Notes under the pieces: model-generated
Told to the model about the DNA's origin: nothing
Databases searched by the model: none
What the model saw: only the letters and a program-made list of their open reading frames with translations
Source of the DNA: Lineus longissimus
Taxonomy: Eukaryota > Nemertea > Pilidiophora > Heteronemertea > Lineidae
NCBI RefSeq assembly: GCF_910592395.1
Contig: NC_088308.1
Location: forward strand, 22,275,501 to 22,339,500
DNA length: 64,000 bases
Direction of reading: 5' to 3'
Shown here: piece by piece, positions 52,601 through 64,000 of the stretch
Position numbering within the stretch: the first letter of the stretch is position 1
How the letters are laid out: each line of letters opens with the position of its first letter
Program-made: the position numbers and the translations under genes

Positions 52601-55600
52601 ATTTGATGGTGTGATTGCGTGATTATGGTCAAGTTGCGTGTTCAGGCAAAGCTCTCTCCTAAGAAGTCGAATGCCCAGCTAAATCAAAGGCTTTTTATTT
52701 CTCGCAGAAGCCAGAAAAGATAAGAGATGACAATACAATCCCAAGTCTGATTTCCCTTGAAACTTGCCATTGATGAAACGTAGTATTCTTCAGCACAAAT
52801 CATTCTGGTTGTTCCGAACATTGTTTTTAACTGTTCTGTATATGATTACCACACAATACAATGATGTAGCCTGCTTGACATTCTGTCCTATGAATAACTG
52901 GTCACTGACGTCAAGCAGTGCATCTAATTGTACATGTACGTGTATGAAAATGGACCAAAGAGCGTCAACCAAAATGTGGAACTCTGCATATATTAGCACG
53001 AATTATAAGCCTACTCCGGGTTTTTTCATTTGAAAATTGAACTGAAATTTGAAATTTTCTAATCGTGTAAATACGGACTTAGTATAAGTTTCAATACAAC
53101 GCCACTTATGATACGGTTCGAGCCACTAGAAAGCCATCAATTGTTGGTGGTTTCTGCATTCAATTGTATTCTGACTCCCAATCTAATCAGTGTAGCGATG
53201 TTACAGTCGCAATTCTATCAATTACCAAATGACTATTGAGCGAATTATCCCAAAGTTTTTCTAACTTCGAGATGGCAATAGAAGCACGATTCCTCGTATA
53301 CGCTCATTCGACTGAAAGGACGTCATTCTTTCTTTTGCTAATCTTCATGGCTGAAGCCATTTTCTTTACGCAAACAACGCGTACTGACTGATTCTTTATG
53401 CAATAGATGCTGTAAAAACATACCATGCCATAATACGATATTGATAAAATAAGGTTATTGGAGACTGAACAATGCATTTTTATCGAGTCTGTAAAATGTT
53501 CCATTGAGTATGAAATACCAAGACATTGAAGGCGGCCCCGATGTCATTGTACCGATGCTTCGTCACAAAATATCACCTCTTCGTTCCATTTTCAATTCCC
53601 AGTAGTTGGCAGTCCATTGCCGTTGCACTACTTTGCCTCGGGTATCCTCCCAAACAATAGCCCGTCAATAAATATTGTAGTTCCACTATTTCCATATTAG
53701 TCATGTTAGTCGGGCACACTGAGCGGCTGACAGCCGTTGACCTTGTGATGTAACTGATACCATTTCTCCTGAATGGCCAATTTTGGTCCAGTTCTAGTGT
53801 TGTCGATTGGCTAATATTACACCAGTTCTTGATTTTGTTTATTGGCAAAGCCCGAGGGACTTGCCGTTCTCTACGCCACAATCAACATGTAACCAACACC
53901 CGTTCAACTATCCGTCTATATTGACTGAATAATGTTATTATGGCTACCTGGCGTTGCCAAATGATCGCGAAGATGAAAGAAACGCAAATGATGGTCGTAT
54001 AGATTGCCCAGCTTCTTGGACAATGATCATGAGTTGGTCTTATAAGGACAGGTGTCAGAATATCAGTTATTGCAAGCCGATTGCCAAATAGAATTGAGTG
54101 TATCGGTTTAGAATCGATCGTGATGTACATAAAGGTACAAGTACATGTACGCACTCAACTATTAAATATGAGTCGATATTTACAGCTGATTTTGATTTTT
54201 CTGCTCAAATTATTTTGCTATTAAATTGCCTGCCTCTCAAGAAGTTTATAAAAGCCCGTTCTACTTGATGCACTATACTTTAGCAAATATATATTTTAGT
54301 CACATCAGACTTTAGATAAGCCATTATGGTAAAGGTTTCATATCCTCTGTAGCCATCAAGCTGTAAGTACATCCAGCAATTGATTTTCTTTAATGGTGGA
54401 TTTACTCTTTGACAATCGATATTTTTGAAATGGCCTACGTGTATCTCAAGAGTGATTACATTTTGAATTATTTTGACGATGGGCAAGTTATGACGAAAAG
54501 TGTTCAATGCGTAAGCTATAACATAAAGCATCAACCATTAGGGCCCCGGCCGAAACCAACGACTTTGGTCAATGAAACCCTGGGATGATACACGAATAAT
54601 GGCATTCCAGGCACTCTAGAGCAATTTAGGGTTTATTGCCTCCCCACATTAAAGGGTATTAATTAATCGCCAGCACTCTCCTCGATTTATCTCCACATAT
54701 TTAACAGTCCAGTAGACACTATTGCGGATTGTCCGAGAAAATGATAGTTACTTATCTAAGTTTATTTCCCAATTGGTCAAGTAAACCATAAACAATATCA
54801 CATACACGAATCCTATCACACTAATGTCTGAATCGCCTTGTTCTTGTTGGCGTTATAGACTCCAGTATATCGCCTAGCTCCTTCTCTGGTTTATCGCCGG
54901 AGCCCGCGAGACTACTCTGATGATATTATTCTCTAAAGCATCACCAGCTTCTGTAAGCACACGGATCTACAAATATCCAACACTCGTTTCTTAACTGTAT
55001 ATTTGGCCCCATCTAGAGAAAGCTTGTTTTGATGTGTACCTAATTATTGATTTGAGCCAATAAATACTGTCGTTGCCATCTGACGTTGCCTAATGCGGCT
55101 GATGTGCCAGACGAAACGAATCAGAAAATAACATCAACGGGAAAATCCGTCGTCGGGGCATTCTTACACAGCGTAAGGTCATTAGAGAGGATGTTTTGTC
55201 CAGCGTTTCTTGCCCAAAGAAGTGTAAATCACCCGGCTTTTATTTGCTTCTCGTCTTTCTGTGAAGACGAGAAAAAAGATATGCGTTAATGTGGCTTTTG
55301 TAGTACATGTACGTTTTAATAGAAATGACGGCGAAGCCGCTCACATTAAAGATATGTCAAATTTCATGCACCAATGCAGCGTATTTCTTATCTGTCCATT
55401 GCTCCGTGGATTCTGTAGGTATAAATACCACCTCCTCTCTATTCTACATATTAAAAACACTTCGAAGCACTTGCTATACATACATTAAGTACTCTTTGTT
55501 GCGTTCTTCTCCCAGAGCAATGTGTGGGCCCGCCAGCATCCAAGATGTTACACTGATAAGGTAGGCAAAAAACAATAACGCAATCAGTGAACAAAATGCA

Positions 55601-58600
55601 CCTGCTTCATCTCCTGTGTTAACGTACTTTAACTGCTTTGTCAAGGCTTCAAACATGTGAGAGAATAGCAGACAGTTATCTTAGTGCATGTTCTGAGAAT
55701 GTATATTTTGTACCACATAACTAAGAGGTCCTTAGCAAAGTACTTGGAGATGGCTTTGTCTGGAGCCACAAAATAGATTTTGAGTTGGTTAGGGATTGCC
55801 AATAGGCGCATCTCTCCACATAGTTTTGGGGGCAAGTGCTCATGACTTTCTTCGATGAGTCCTAAGGTATTCTTCTTGAGAGAAAGTCCCGTTCCCATGG
55901 GGGATTCCGCAATCAAATCACTTAAAGCAAGCAAGCCATATGTCAATGACTGTATATAAATGTGCAAGAACTTAGGTATCCATGACTTTTTATCGAACGC
56001 AAACAAACTGCTAGCAGCCGCTGGTAAACTTGCAAAAGCCTGGAAACTTGGGGTGTGACATAAACCAGCATATTAAACGACCACTTTTGTGATATATTGC
56101 ACTTTCTAACAATTTTGTGGTGATCTATAGTCCCAGGATAGACAAGCGTTCCACATAACCTTTTTTCACTGGGAACACTTTTCTTGAATTGTCCGCACTT
56201 GTCTTGGATGAGTATTCGCGGAAAAAACCTCAATTTCATCCTTGATTGCTCTTCTTTGATACTCGATGTCATTTTTCACGCTATGAGTCGCCAAATTGAT
56301 GAATTTCGCATATTACAAGTCATTTGACAAGCAGACTTAACATGATTTCTGTGCTGTTGAAGTTGATGGCCACCACTGCAATTTCCCTTATTATTGCATC
56401 TTACACCAAGGAAAAGTCTCGAGACAGCCTGATCTGTTTGGTACCTTTGCATAGAAACGGTCGCGGGTTTATCAGCAATAAATCTGTTGGCGGTTAAGAA
56501 TGTATCGAAGGCTAATCTCGGCCAGCTATTAACTGATTTCTCGTTATAATTGCCGTGATAAGATAAAGTAGCCTTTTTTATAGAGCTAGTAGTCAGATCT
56601 AGTAGATGGCAGCTACTATACTGAGATATGCGTACCGACCGATTCTAGTGCTTGATTGAAGATAATGGTATTTTTTGATAATGTCTTTCAACTTATTTTT
56701 GATCGAAACGTAACGCATCTCCTTGTGCATGTACAACTATTGTACTCTGTATTAGCACACTTAACATTGACATGCTGCAGCAACTGGTATCTCGAAGTTC
56801 ATCATAATAGCATGCCGCGAAGTTACTATTTATAGCTCACAAGATCATTTGCATAAGATATTGATGACGTTTTAGTCACGTGACAGGCGGACATCGACAC
56901 TTATTTCTACGCATTTGAGCTTATTCCAAAGTAAATTATCTTTGACCCTGCATTGTTTTTAGCATGAATGATACCATAGAGTCAGAGAGAGAAATATTCA
57001 GAACAATTATGTAGTATTTCCAACACTCGGACATGTGCCAGATTGAATCTAACTGCCCAAGTTAGAAAGCCTGAATCCATTACGAAACCGCATTTTGTCC
57101 GACATTGCCTGTAATTCAGCGATGGGGAAATAGAGGGCAGCAGCTGCAGTGACGTCATCTTCGCGGAATGCTATTGGAATGATATATGGGCCTGGCGCTC
57201 CAGAAGGAATGCAGTCACTATCTTTCATAACAATCCATATACTTATCTGGTGAGGTAACGTTGTTCTGGTATGGCAGAATCGGACATCCACTCGTCCATA
57301 TCCATCATGCTCATCAAGGGGTACAAGCCCTAATGGGTTTGATTAAGAGTAATACACTTGATTGATGGCATCTATCGACTTTCTCGCATCTGGTATATTG
57401 GAATTACCGGTATATTGTATTCTGATGTATTTGCAATTTCGCACGAAGCCGTATATTGTCGTCGGTTCCTGACTGCATAGGCGGGTACATTCACAATTTA
57501 AAGACGCGTTTATTCTAAGACATCCTGTATGAACCTACACTCTATACCTTCCATCGCCATTATTTCACCCCGGAGGTAACAATAATTGAACACTTCGATT
57601 TAAATTTATGAGTTCTATTTTTGAACCACTAATTCAAAATTTGACGTGGAACCGTTCATGCCTGTACATATCGTTGGGGGTGAATCTAATAGCTTTTGAT
57701 GTTATTGTTAAAGGCGAATATGATAGTCAACTTTGATGTCTCAAACCTGGTATCTCTTTACAGTCTTCCTTATATTCAGCTGAGGAACGTGGGAGTATAC
57801 CTCATTCATGTATTCTTCGCTCTTTCTTCCTTCCGGAGTCTGTGGTAAAACTCACAGTGTCATCACAATGAGTCGGATTAATACATGTGGTTGACATTTG
57901 TCTTCTGAGTCTGGTTGTAACATATTGATAGCATATGACATTATACACAGCCATGTGTTGTTTGTTTTTGCTGATTTCATTGCGATTATTTGCTCTTGCC
58001 AGATTCGGCCTATCGGTCCCCATGATAGCTGTTTCGCGGGGTCGATGTTCTCATGATTGGCCCTAAACGCTTGGATATGATAGTATAGCAATGGGAATTT
58101 AGGCCGAGGTGCGGGCGGGCTTTGTTTAAAGACAATAGACCATGTATTGGGCTTGACCTGAACTCCTTTAACTGTGAGGTAGGGGGAAATAACGTAATGC
58201 TATTGTTAAACATGAAGTACATGTAAGTTTTCAAATAACACACTATTGTAACACACTATTGTAATCGATTTATTCTAACACAACATGTCTAATAAATTTT
58301 ATAGCTGAGACAGTTGATAGAGTAGATGATGACCTTCCTAGAGCGCATTTTTAACGTCTTTATTGCTCTTCATGATGCAGAATGATATGATTTCATGATT
58401 TGATTTGACAGTAACGATGCCAAGGAGTCATCTCGCGGCAGGGATGTCATAATAGAAACACACAGATTTCAATACGCTTTCATCGATTCTTGGATCCGCC
58501 AGGTACGGTTCCCCAGATTAAATTCACTCATGAGTTGAGGGTGCATATTCTTCTTCTTCGGAATTCTTTTCATATCCACGTCAGACAGTTAGTCCGTTTT

Positions 58601-59225
58601 CGCCAACGAAGTCGGCTGTCCTAGAGAGTTCCACCATGACGATACATACATGAAGGGACATACATGAAGAGTCTGGTGCCCTTTTTGTGAACAGTAAAAA
58701 ATGTCAAGATTGCACGTTACCGTCGTGCACAATCATCCTTTAGAAAGCTGTAACTTTTAACCATAGTTTTGTCAGATGAAAGGAAATTATCGAAAAATTA
58801 ATATCATTTTCGGAGATTGATTTCTACTGGATATGAAATTAAAGCCCGTCACTTGACATTTTGCCACTTTCAATTATATTCACGTCGAGTTCGCGTAGTT
58901 CCATGGCTCCTCGGTGCCTGCACAAATTATAGGCCCGCCAGAAGAAAAAAATATTTTTAAACAAATTTTCGCGGCAACGAAATATTTCAATATTCAATAT
59001 TTCAAATATGTCAATACTGTCGTTGGGTAGACACATGAACTACAGCTCCATAAATTCATATTAGGGAATTAGGGAATATCGTTGTTTTCAAAAATTCATG
59101 TAGCCATTGCAAAAGACATGACATAGGACATAGCCCAAAATATTTGTCATGAATTCATGGTCTATTTTTTCATTTCTAAGTTTCAAGACAGAATGTCATT
59201 TACACTAACCCAGGGAAGAAATTCA
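43658..59225. other. Gene-free stretch, no recognised function
   Basis: No convincing gene was found. Two overlapping minus-strand ORFs at 55641-56006 and 55943-56272 are the most protein-like sequence, and may be a decayed reading frame, but no family is recognised. Minor repeats include a 16-bp tandem pair at 45001-45032 and a 13-bp tandem pair near 58238-58264. ATTTGCAT (POU octamer) occurs at 56847-56854. TGACGTCA (CRE) palindromes occur near 45092, 46798 and 57149. Confidence 0.4.
49868..49885. repeat. (GTT)6 microsatellite
   Basis: Six uninterrupted GTT triplets are followed by a T-run. This is a simple-sequence repeat in non-coding DNA. Confidence 0.9.
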
Positions 59226-59275
59226 GGGAAAGGCAAATATCCTTGAGGTATTAATTCGGGGGAAAGGCAAATATC
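59226..59275. repeat. Pair of 16-bp direct repeats
   Basis: GGGAAAGGCAAATATC occurs at 59226-59241 and again at 59260-59275, 34 bp apart. The intervening bases are not clearly duplicated. This is short local repetition of unknown origin. Confidence 0.7.
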
Positions 59276-59882
59276 TTTTTTTAGGCGTACTATTTTGTTT
59301 ATGGTCTGTCAAGGGATTCACGTTGGTCTATTTTTTCAATCTGAGTCTCAACGTATCTCTAAATCTCAAGAAAAGTTCCTTGTATTGCTAAACGCTGCGC
59401 ACTTCATTCGGATGCTCTTGTCGTCGATATGTTCTTTGCTCCTCAGATGATATTTCTAATCTCAAGTCATTATGAGACATTCTATTCAGTTATTAAGTGC
59501 GGATCAGAAAGTGAAGGCTTTCAGTTTTAAGATGACAATCGAGCAATTCTATATAACAACAGAATTCTTGAAAGCAAAGTATGGCATTTCAAATAGGTCA
59601 TTCAGATATCCATTGTGCTGCTGGAAATTTTATAGTATCTAAAATGTAGGAGGACTTTAATGTCAAATGGAGAAAGATTATAGCTTTATTTAGAAATGCC
59701 GTTCCTAAGAGGTAAAGGATAATAAGCACGTAATTTTTTTCATTTCCAGGTGTATTTCTTGCGGCTTACGAAAGATATAGAGATAGATTTGGAGTGCATC
59801 GCGGCTAAATTATTCAGTGTAAATTGCTTTGAAGATTGCTTATCCGTTGACATTGTTTGAGGACGGAAAACCCTGAATGTAG

Positions 59883-60072
59883 GTAAAAATCCTAACTGTA
59901 GAAATCTTAACTGTAAAAATCCTAACTGTAAAAATCCTAAGTTTTGTTAAATTATTTTTTAAGAAACAATTTTTTGTTCCAATTTTTTTTTAAATTGGTA
60001 AAAAACGCTGAAATTGGGGATTTTTACGGTTTGGATTTTACCGTTAGGATTTTTACCGTTAGGATTTTTACC
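59883..60072. repeat. Foldback structure made of 15-bp tandem repeats in opposing orientation
   Basis: The left arm (59883-59942) has four copies of a 15-bp unit GTAAAAATCCTAACT with small changes. The right arm (60019-60072) carries the same unit in reverse complement, reading GTTAGGATTTTTACC, in about three and a half copies, two of them exact. About 75 bp of A/T-rich spacer separates the arms. The whole could fold into a stem of some 50 bp. Inverted arrays of short repeats are typical of foldback-type transposable elements, so a small non-autonomous element is a reasonable guess. No transposase gene is nearby. An ORF at 59944-60144 simply reads through the repeats. Confidence 0.85.
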
Positions 60073-60653
60073 GCTTACCGAAAAACCTCGATACAAGAGG
60101 CCCTGTTGACTTTCGTCCTTAAAATCAATGTTACTTCTTCTTGATCGTGATTTGAACCAACAAACCCAAGATTATGAGCACAGCGCTCAAATACGTAACC
60201 TAAGATCTGCAACATGTCATGGGTCCCATGCTCCAACTGCAACATCCAAATTGATCCGCCTTTGTTGGGCATGCACAAACTACCCCGATTTATAATCTGC
60301 GATGGTATGATGCATAGCATTTTTCATGATATTCACTAACGGCTGGCGGTAGTGATTCAATAGATATTCGCAATCTTTCTCTTGGCGTGAAGTCCATCAC
60401 CGCAGTGTGATGGATGGTCCCCTGGCCTTCCACTCGTTACAGGCTTGATGTAGTCGTTACTCTCCGTTTCAGAAATGATTGCCGAAGTGAAACTCATATT
60501 CACACTTTTTCGCTAACGAAAAGTACAAAACAAGTGTTGCGGTACCGGAGTACATCTTTTTAAGTCATTCGAACGTATCTGTCATGCAGTCCAGCAAACG
60601 GCACGAAGTGGCATGGTTTCGATGATCCCATCTCTGTGCCATACATCCTTCCT

Positions 60654-60669
60654 CCCCCCCCCCCCCCCC
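60654..60669. repeat. Homopolymer run of 16 C
   Basis: Sixteen consecutive C are flanked by pyrimidine-rich CTTCCT and by C-rich ACCGATACCCACCCCACCC. The minus strand is therefore G-rich over about 35 bases, with G-runs compatible with a G-quadruplex. The exact run length may suffer from sequencing error. Confidence 0.85.
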
Positions 60670-62786
60670 ACCGATACCCACCCCACCCAAACAGTGAAAT
60701 CTACCACTTGGTATGAAATATGCATGATGAAAGCCGTGCCAAAGGCAAGAGAATCCGTGGTCTGACATTTTGTTTGCCATTTGTACAAGATAAATCGCTT
60801 TCTTCATCCGTCTGGCCGTCAGTCTTTTTTACCCAGAGCATATTTATGGACCTGTTTAATAAATAGACTAAGCGTCTGAACCACCTGTTTAATCAGATTT
60901 GTTTTATCATCCTGCTGTGACAAAATATAATTCAGACGAAGAGCCACCGTCAGTCACTGCTGGTGACTATTTCAGGCTACTTCCTGTGGCAGCAACGCAC
61001 ACCACCATTGCTGGCCTAAAGCGTGGTGCATTTGCCACTTCCTGCAAATATAATAGCTTGCTCTTCATTTGCCGAATTCTTCGGTGCTTTGATTTTGGTG
61101 AAGATTTTCCTCTGCAATGGACCGTTTACTACTCGTCGCTTATGCCGAACGTATCTGTTATCGGCAATCCTGTTGTGTTAATGTACACGTCATGGAATGT
61201 TCGGGTCGTTGGGTGACAAACAAATTTAATTGAATCACTTTAATTGCAAGCTTTACTCATCCGATTATTACTCTAAATATAGCAACCTACAAGACGAGTC
61301 GTGGTGTTCGTTGGAAGTGTAGCTGGTGCTCTATCAGTCAAGTCAATATTTACTGAGTCAGTGGAGACGATAACATAAATAATTCTATCTGTAAGGCATG
61401 TTGGTGGACGTATATCGTTTCCTCACTCTACTTGGCTCAACGGAAAGATGCATTAGTTAAAATCTAAAAAGGATAACGAGGATTAGATATCCTGGTTCCA
61501 TTCCTTCAAGACCTACTGGGACGCCGTTCGTTAAATATTTGAAAGTTTGTAATTACATGTATACAACATCTTTGATATTTTGCCAAGAAACATTCATGAA
61601 CTCTAGATCGGTTTAATATATGGTTATCTGACATGCAGTACAACATAGAGATTAACTTCGATCAAGCTAGGTTTTATTAATCCACTGACTGATACCTTTA
61701 TCAGATTTTCTTCAGTCAGTTGCAGAGGTGTCATAAGTTTTTGCCAAACGGGTTATTTTACTCCACTCTGCAAATCCTCGCGTAGCCATGGCAATTTTCA
61801 TCCAGTAAGCCTACACGGGTCCACTCCAATACCAAGCCAAGTCACTGTATCCTACTGGTAATTTCACACTGTATGTTGAGATGTTGAGAAGCGCTGAATT
61901 TATTGGCCTTCTAGATTAAAATACTAGATGTGACTTTAATGGTCTCAATGAAGACATATTGAGGAGACTATCCGCCGAAAGTACGTCTCATCTCCTGCTA
62001 TTTGAATGCTTCACATGTAAACTGACGGCAATGAAACGACACTGCAAGCATTCAAAATGGGTCCAAAAGCCGGGCATGTTCAGGCGAAAAGCATTCTGGC
62101 CCTGGTAATTTATTTACTACTCCGTCAAATTATTCCCTTGAAAATGAGTTGCTCCGAACGACTATGTAAGAAGACAACTGCCAACCACCAATTTTTTGCA
62201 AGGGTGTTATTTTCGCGGACTTTGCGAATAAACATCGACTCGCGAAAATTATTTTTAAATTGAGAAACCCGAAAAAACTGACGTTAGAAGTTTTCACGAA
62301 TCATCGCAACATTTATAAGCGAAAATATTTTTTAGGTCCACATCAGTACTAGACGAGTTGAGTTACAGCATATTTTATGGTACTCGGAGCAATCACGCTG
62401 AGTGCATAGTAGGCAACGTTCAATAATTTACTCTGCATTTGTAACACGAAGTAAAATCTTTCTTGACGTTTAACTAGCTCATAAAGCACTGAACGACTAT
62501 ACTGCACTGGATTGCGTGCTGAGACTCAGCCGGTTGGTACAACAATGACCATCAAGAAAAAAAGGTCAAGCAACATGAGCTGTGTTAACTTGAACATTTG
62601 TTGCTCGCTATTTTAGTGAGAGGGAACGTGCTTGGAGGATTGTAACATGCAAGGGATTCATCATACAACACCGGTTGGATGTCATTGTCTATTTGGGAGT
62701 TTTCGCAAAGCCCCCGATACGTCAACGTGAACGCCTATCCCATTCTTCGACATCGTTATCATGAGGTCGAACAATGAGATCATCCT

Positions 62787-63026
62787 GTGCATCAGCGTTA
62801 CACGAGACAAGTGGTCACCCAGTGCATCAGCGTATACAACACACGTCAAATGGTTACCCTGTGCATCAGCGTTACACGAGACAAGTGGTCACCCAGTGCA
62901 TCAGCGTAACACACGTCAAATGGTTACCCTGCGCATCAGCGTTACACTAGACAAGCGCTCGCCCAGTGCATCAGCGTAACACACGTCAAATGATTACCCT
63001 ACGCATCAGCGTTACACGAGACAAGT
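62787..63026. repeat. 35-bp minisatellite, seven copies, alternating A/B unit types
   Basis: The core GCATCAGCGT begins at 62789, 62824, 62863, 62898, 62933, 62968 and 63003. The spacing is 35 bp throughout except one 39-bp step. After the core, units alternate between type A (TACACGAGACAAGTGGTC-like) and type B (AACACACGTCAAATGGTTA-like), so the real repeat is a 70-bp dimer that was amplified. Because 35 is not a multiple of 3, ORF 62761-62979 across it changes peptide at each unit, which argues against coding. This is a minisatellite rather than a CRISPR: the sequence between cores is not unique, and the organism is eukaryotic. Confidence 0.9.
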
Positions 63027-64000
63027 AAGCAGAGTTCAATGACGACAACTATGTAACAAACAAGTTGTCAACATTGTTATTGACTGAGCGGATGCGAATA
63101 AAAGATTAATTAAACCCTCGCTTGGATTCCAGTTTTCAGAGGAACTTTTATCATTCAGTTATGCAAGTTCTAACGACTGCATGTGCACATGCATGCGACT
63201 TTTCTATCTTCTTTAACATGTCTTAAAGAAAACATTCGTTTTTCTCGTTGCCGACGATGGCTACTGATTTTCCAATGTGCGAAGCCGCCCAAACCGGACG
63301 TTGTCAACTCAACTGAGAAGACTTAAAAGTCAGTCAGTGCTGAGAAAAATTGGTTTCCTTCCGGAGTGACGTTCCGACAGATCGATTATCTCTTCAGAGG
63401 TTCACGCTAGATTATATATGGAGTGTGGTTCCGACTTATGGAGTGGCTGGCATCAAGTGCCTGAAAGAGATGACTTTATGAGTTTTCGCGTACATGCAGC
63501 TTAGTCATGTTTACATTTGGCAGGCATAGCTGCTGTCAACCTCCTTTTTATTATTACCTCACTCAAAGTAAAGGGCAGCACTGGGTCAATTTCCTTCGTC
63601 TATTCTATTCTTCCAATGATCAGTTTACTTACCAAACTCGATCAATAGGCTCATATCGGAAATCAGTATTGGCCTCCATTGGCGAACTTGATCAGGCTCT
63701 TAGCCAAACCGTACATGGAGTGTTATCATAAATATCTTTGGACACTGACGACCAACATAATCCCTTAATATTCTACACACCGAGTACTTACCTAAACCCG
63801 TCTATATTCAAAAGCTACCAAATTCTGCAAGCGTGTTTTTTGACATTTTCACGTCTTTACCAGCCTAAAAATTCCAGCCGCCCAGTTACCGTACATATCC
63901 TATTCTGCCAATGGTGGGTCAGGACATCATACCCGCAAACATGGTAAAGGGGGAGTTGCCTTTAGCTCCCAAAATCGTATTAAGGTTGAAGTATGATATA
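63027..64000. other. Gene-free end of the window
   Basis: No gene was recognised after the minisatellite. ORFs at 63507-63731 and 63738-63947 have no known motifs. Confidence 0.4.

Noticed and set aside
53573-54154. Minus-strand ORFs as a possible gene
   Set aside because: Two unrelated short frames without motifs, splice sites or conserved pattern.
60899-61216. 105-codon + strand ORF
   Set aside because: No domain and no good start context; a minus-strand frame ends nearby. Likely chance.
62761-62979. Coding ORF across the minisatellite
   Set aside because: The 35-bp unit is not a multiple of 3, so the peptide changes frame with each unit; the ORF is open only because the repeat lacks stops.
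62787-63026. CRISPR-like array
   Set aside because: Regular spacing is present, but the sequence between the cores falls into two repeated types rather than unique spacers, and the window is eukaryotic.

Overview
This window looks like nuclear DNA of a bilaterian invertebrate. Coding sequence is sparse and split by GT-AG introns, and long AT-rich non-coding stretches and small tandem or inverted repeats fill the rest. There are no operons, Shine-Dalgarno sites, or dense ORFs. A PRDM8/PRDM13-type regulator plus dispersed repeats of a kind I associate with marine invertebrates suggest a lophotrochozoan such as a mollusc or brachiopod. The phylum is an inference and is not proven by the sequence.

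Layout, left to right, all recognised coding on the + strand. (1) Positions 1-6656 hold the 3' end of a gene that starts outside the window: the last 8 bases of an exon, a 5.9 kb intron, a 53-codon exon (5894-6052), and a terminal exon (6483-6656). The encoded tail is basic, then Ser/Gly/acid rich, and ends in a PDZ-ligand-like C-terminus. I cannot name the family. (2) From about 7.2 to 33.1 kb I found no gene. This stretch holds several small tandem duplications and a dispersed-repeat fragment. (3) Positions 33115-35189 hold a compact three-exon PRDM gene of 532 codons from its first ATG. It has an N-terminal PR domain, one C2HC finger just after it, a long Ser/Pro-rich linker, and two C-terminal C2H2 fingers of PRDM8 type. 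A 3' UTR with AATAAA near 36.35 kb follows. (4) From about 36.4 to 64 kb I again found no convincing gene. This part holds the clearest structural DNA: a 28-bp-arm inverted repeat (43.5 kb), a small GC-rich hairpin beside it, a foldback made of 15-bp repeats (59.9-60.1 kb), a C16 run (60.65 kb), and a seven-copy 35-bp minisatellite with alternating unit types (62.8-63.0 kb).

The two genes share no obvious pathway. The PRDM gene is likely a developmental, probably neural, transcriptional repressor, and its large gene-free flanks are typical places for distal enhancers. No operon-like system, mobile-element coding region, CRISPR array, tRNA or rRNA gene was recognised. The most unusual window-wide signal is a strong excess of the palindrome TACATGTA.
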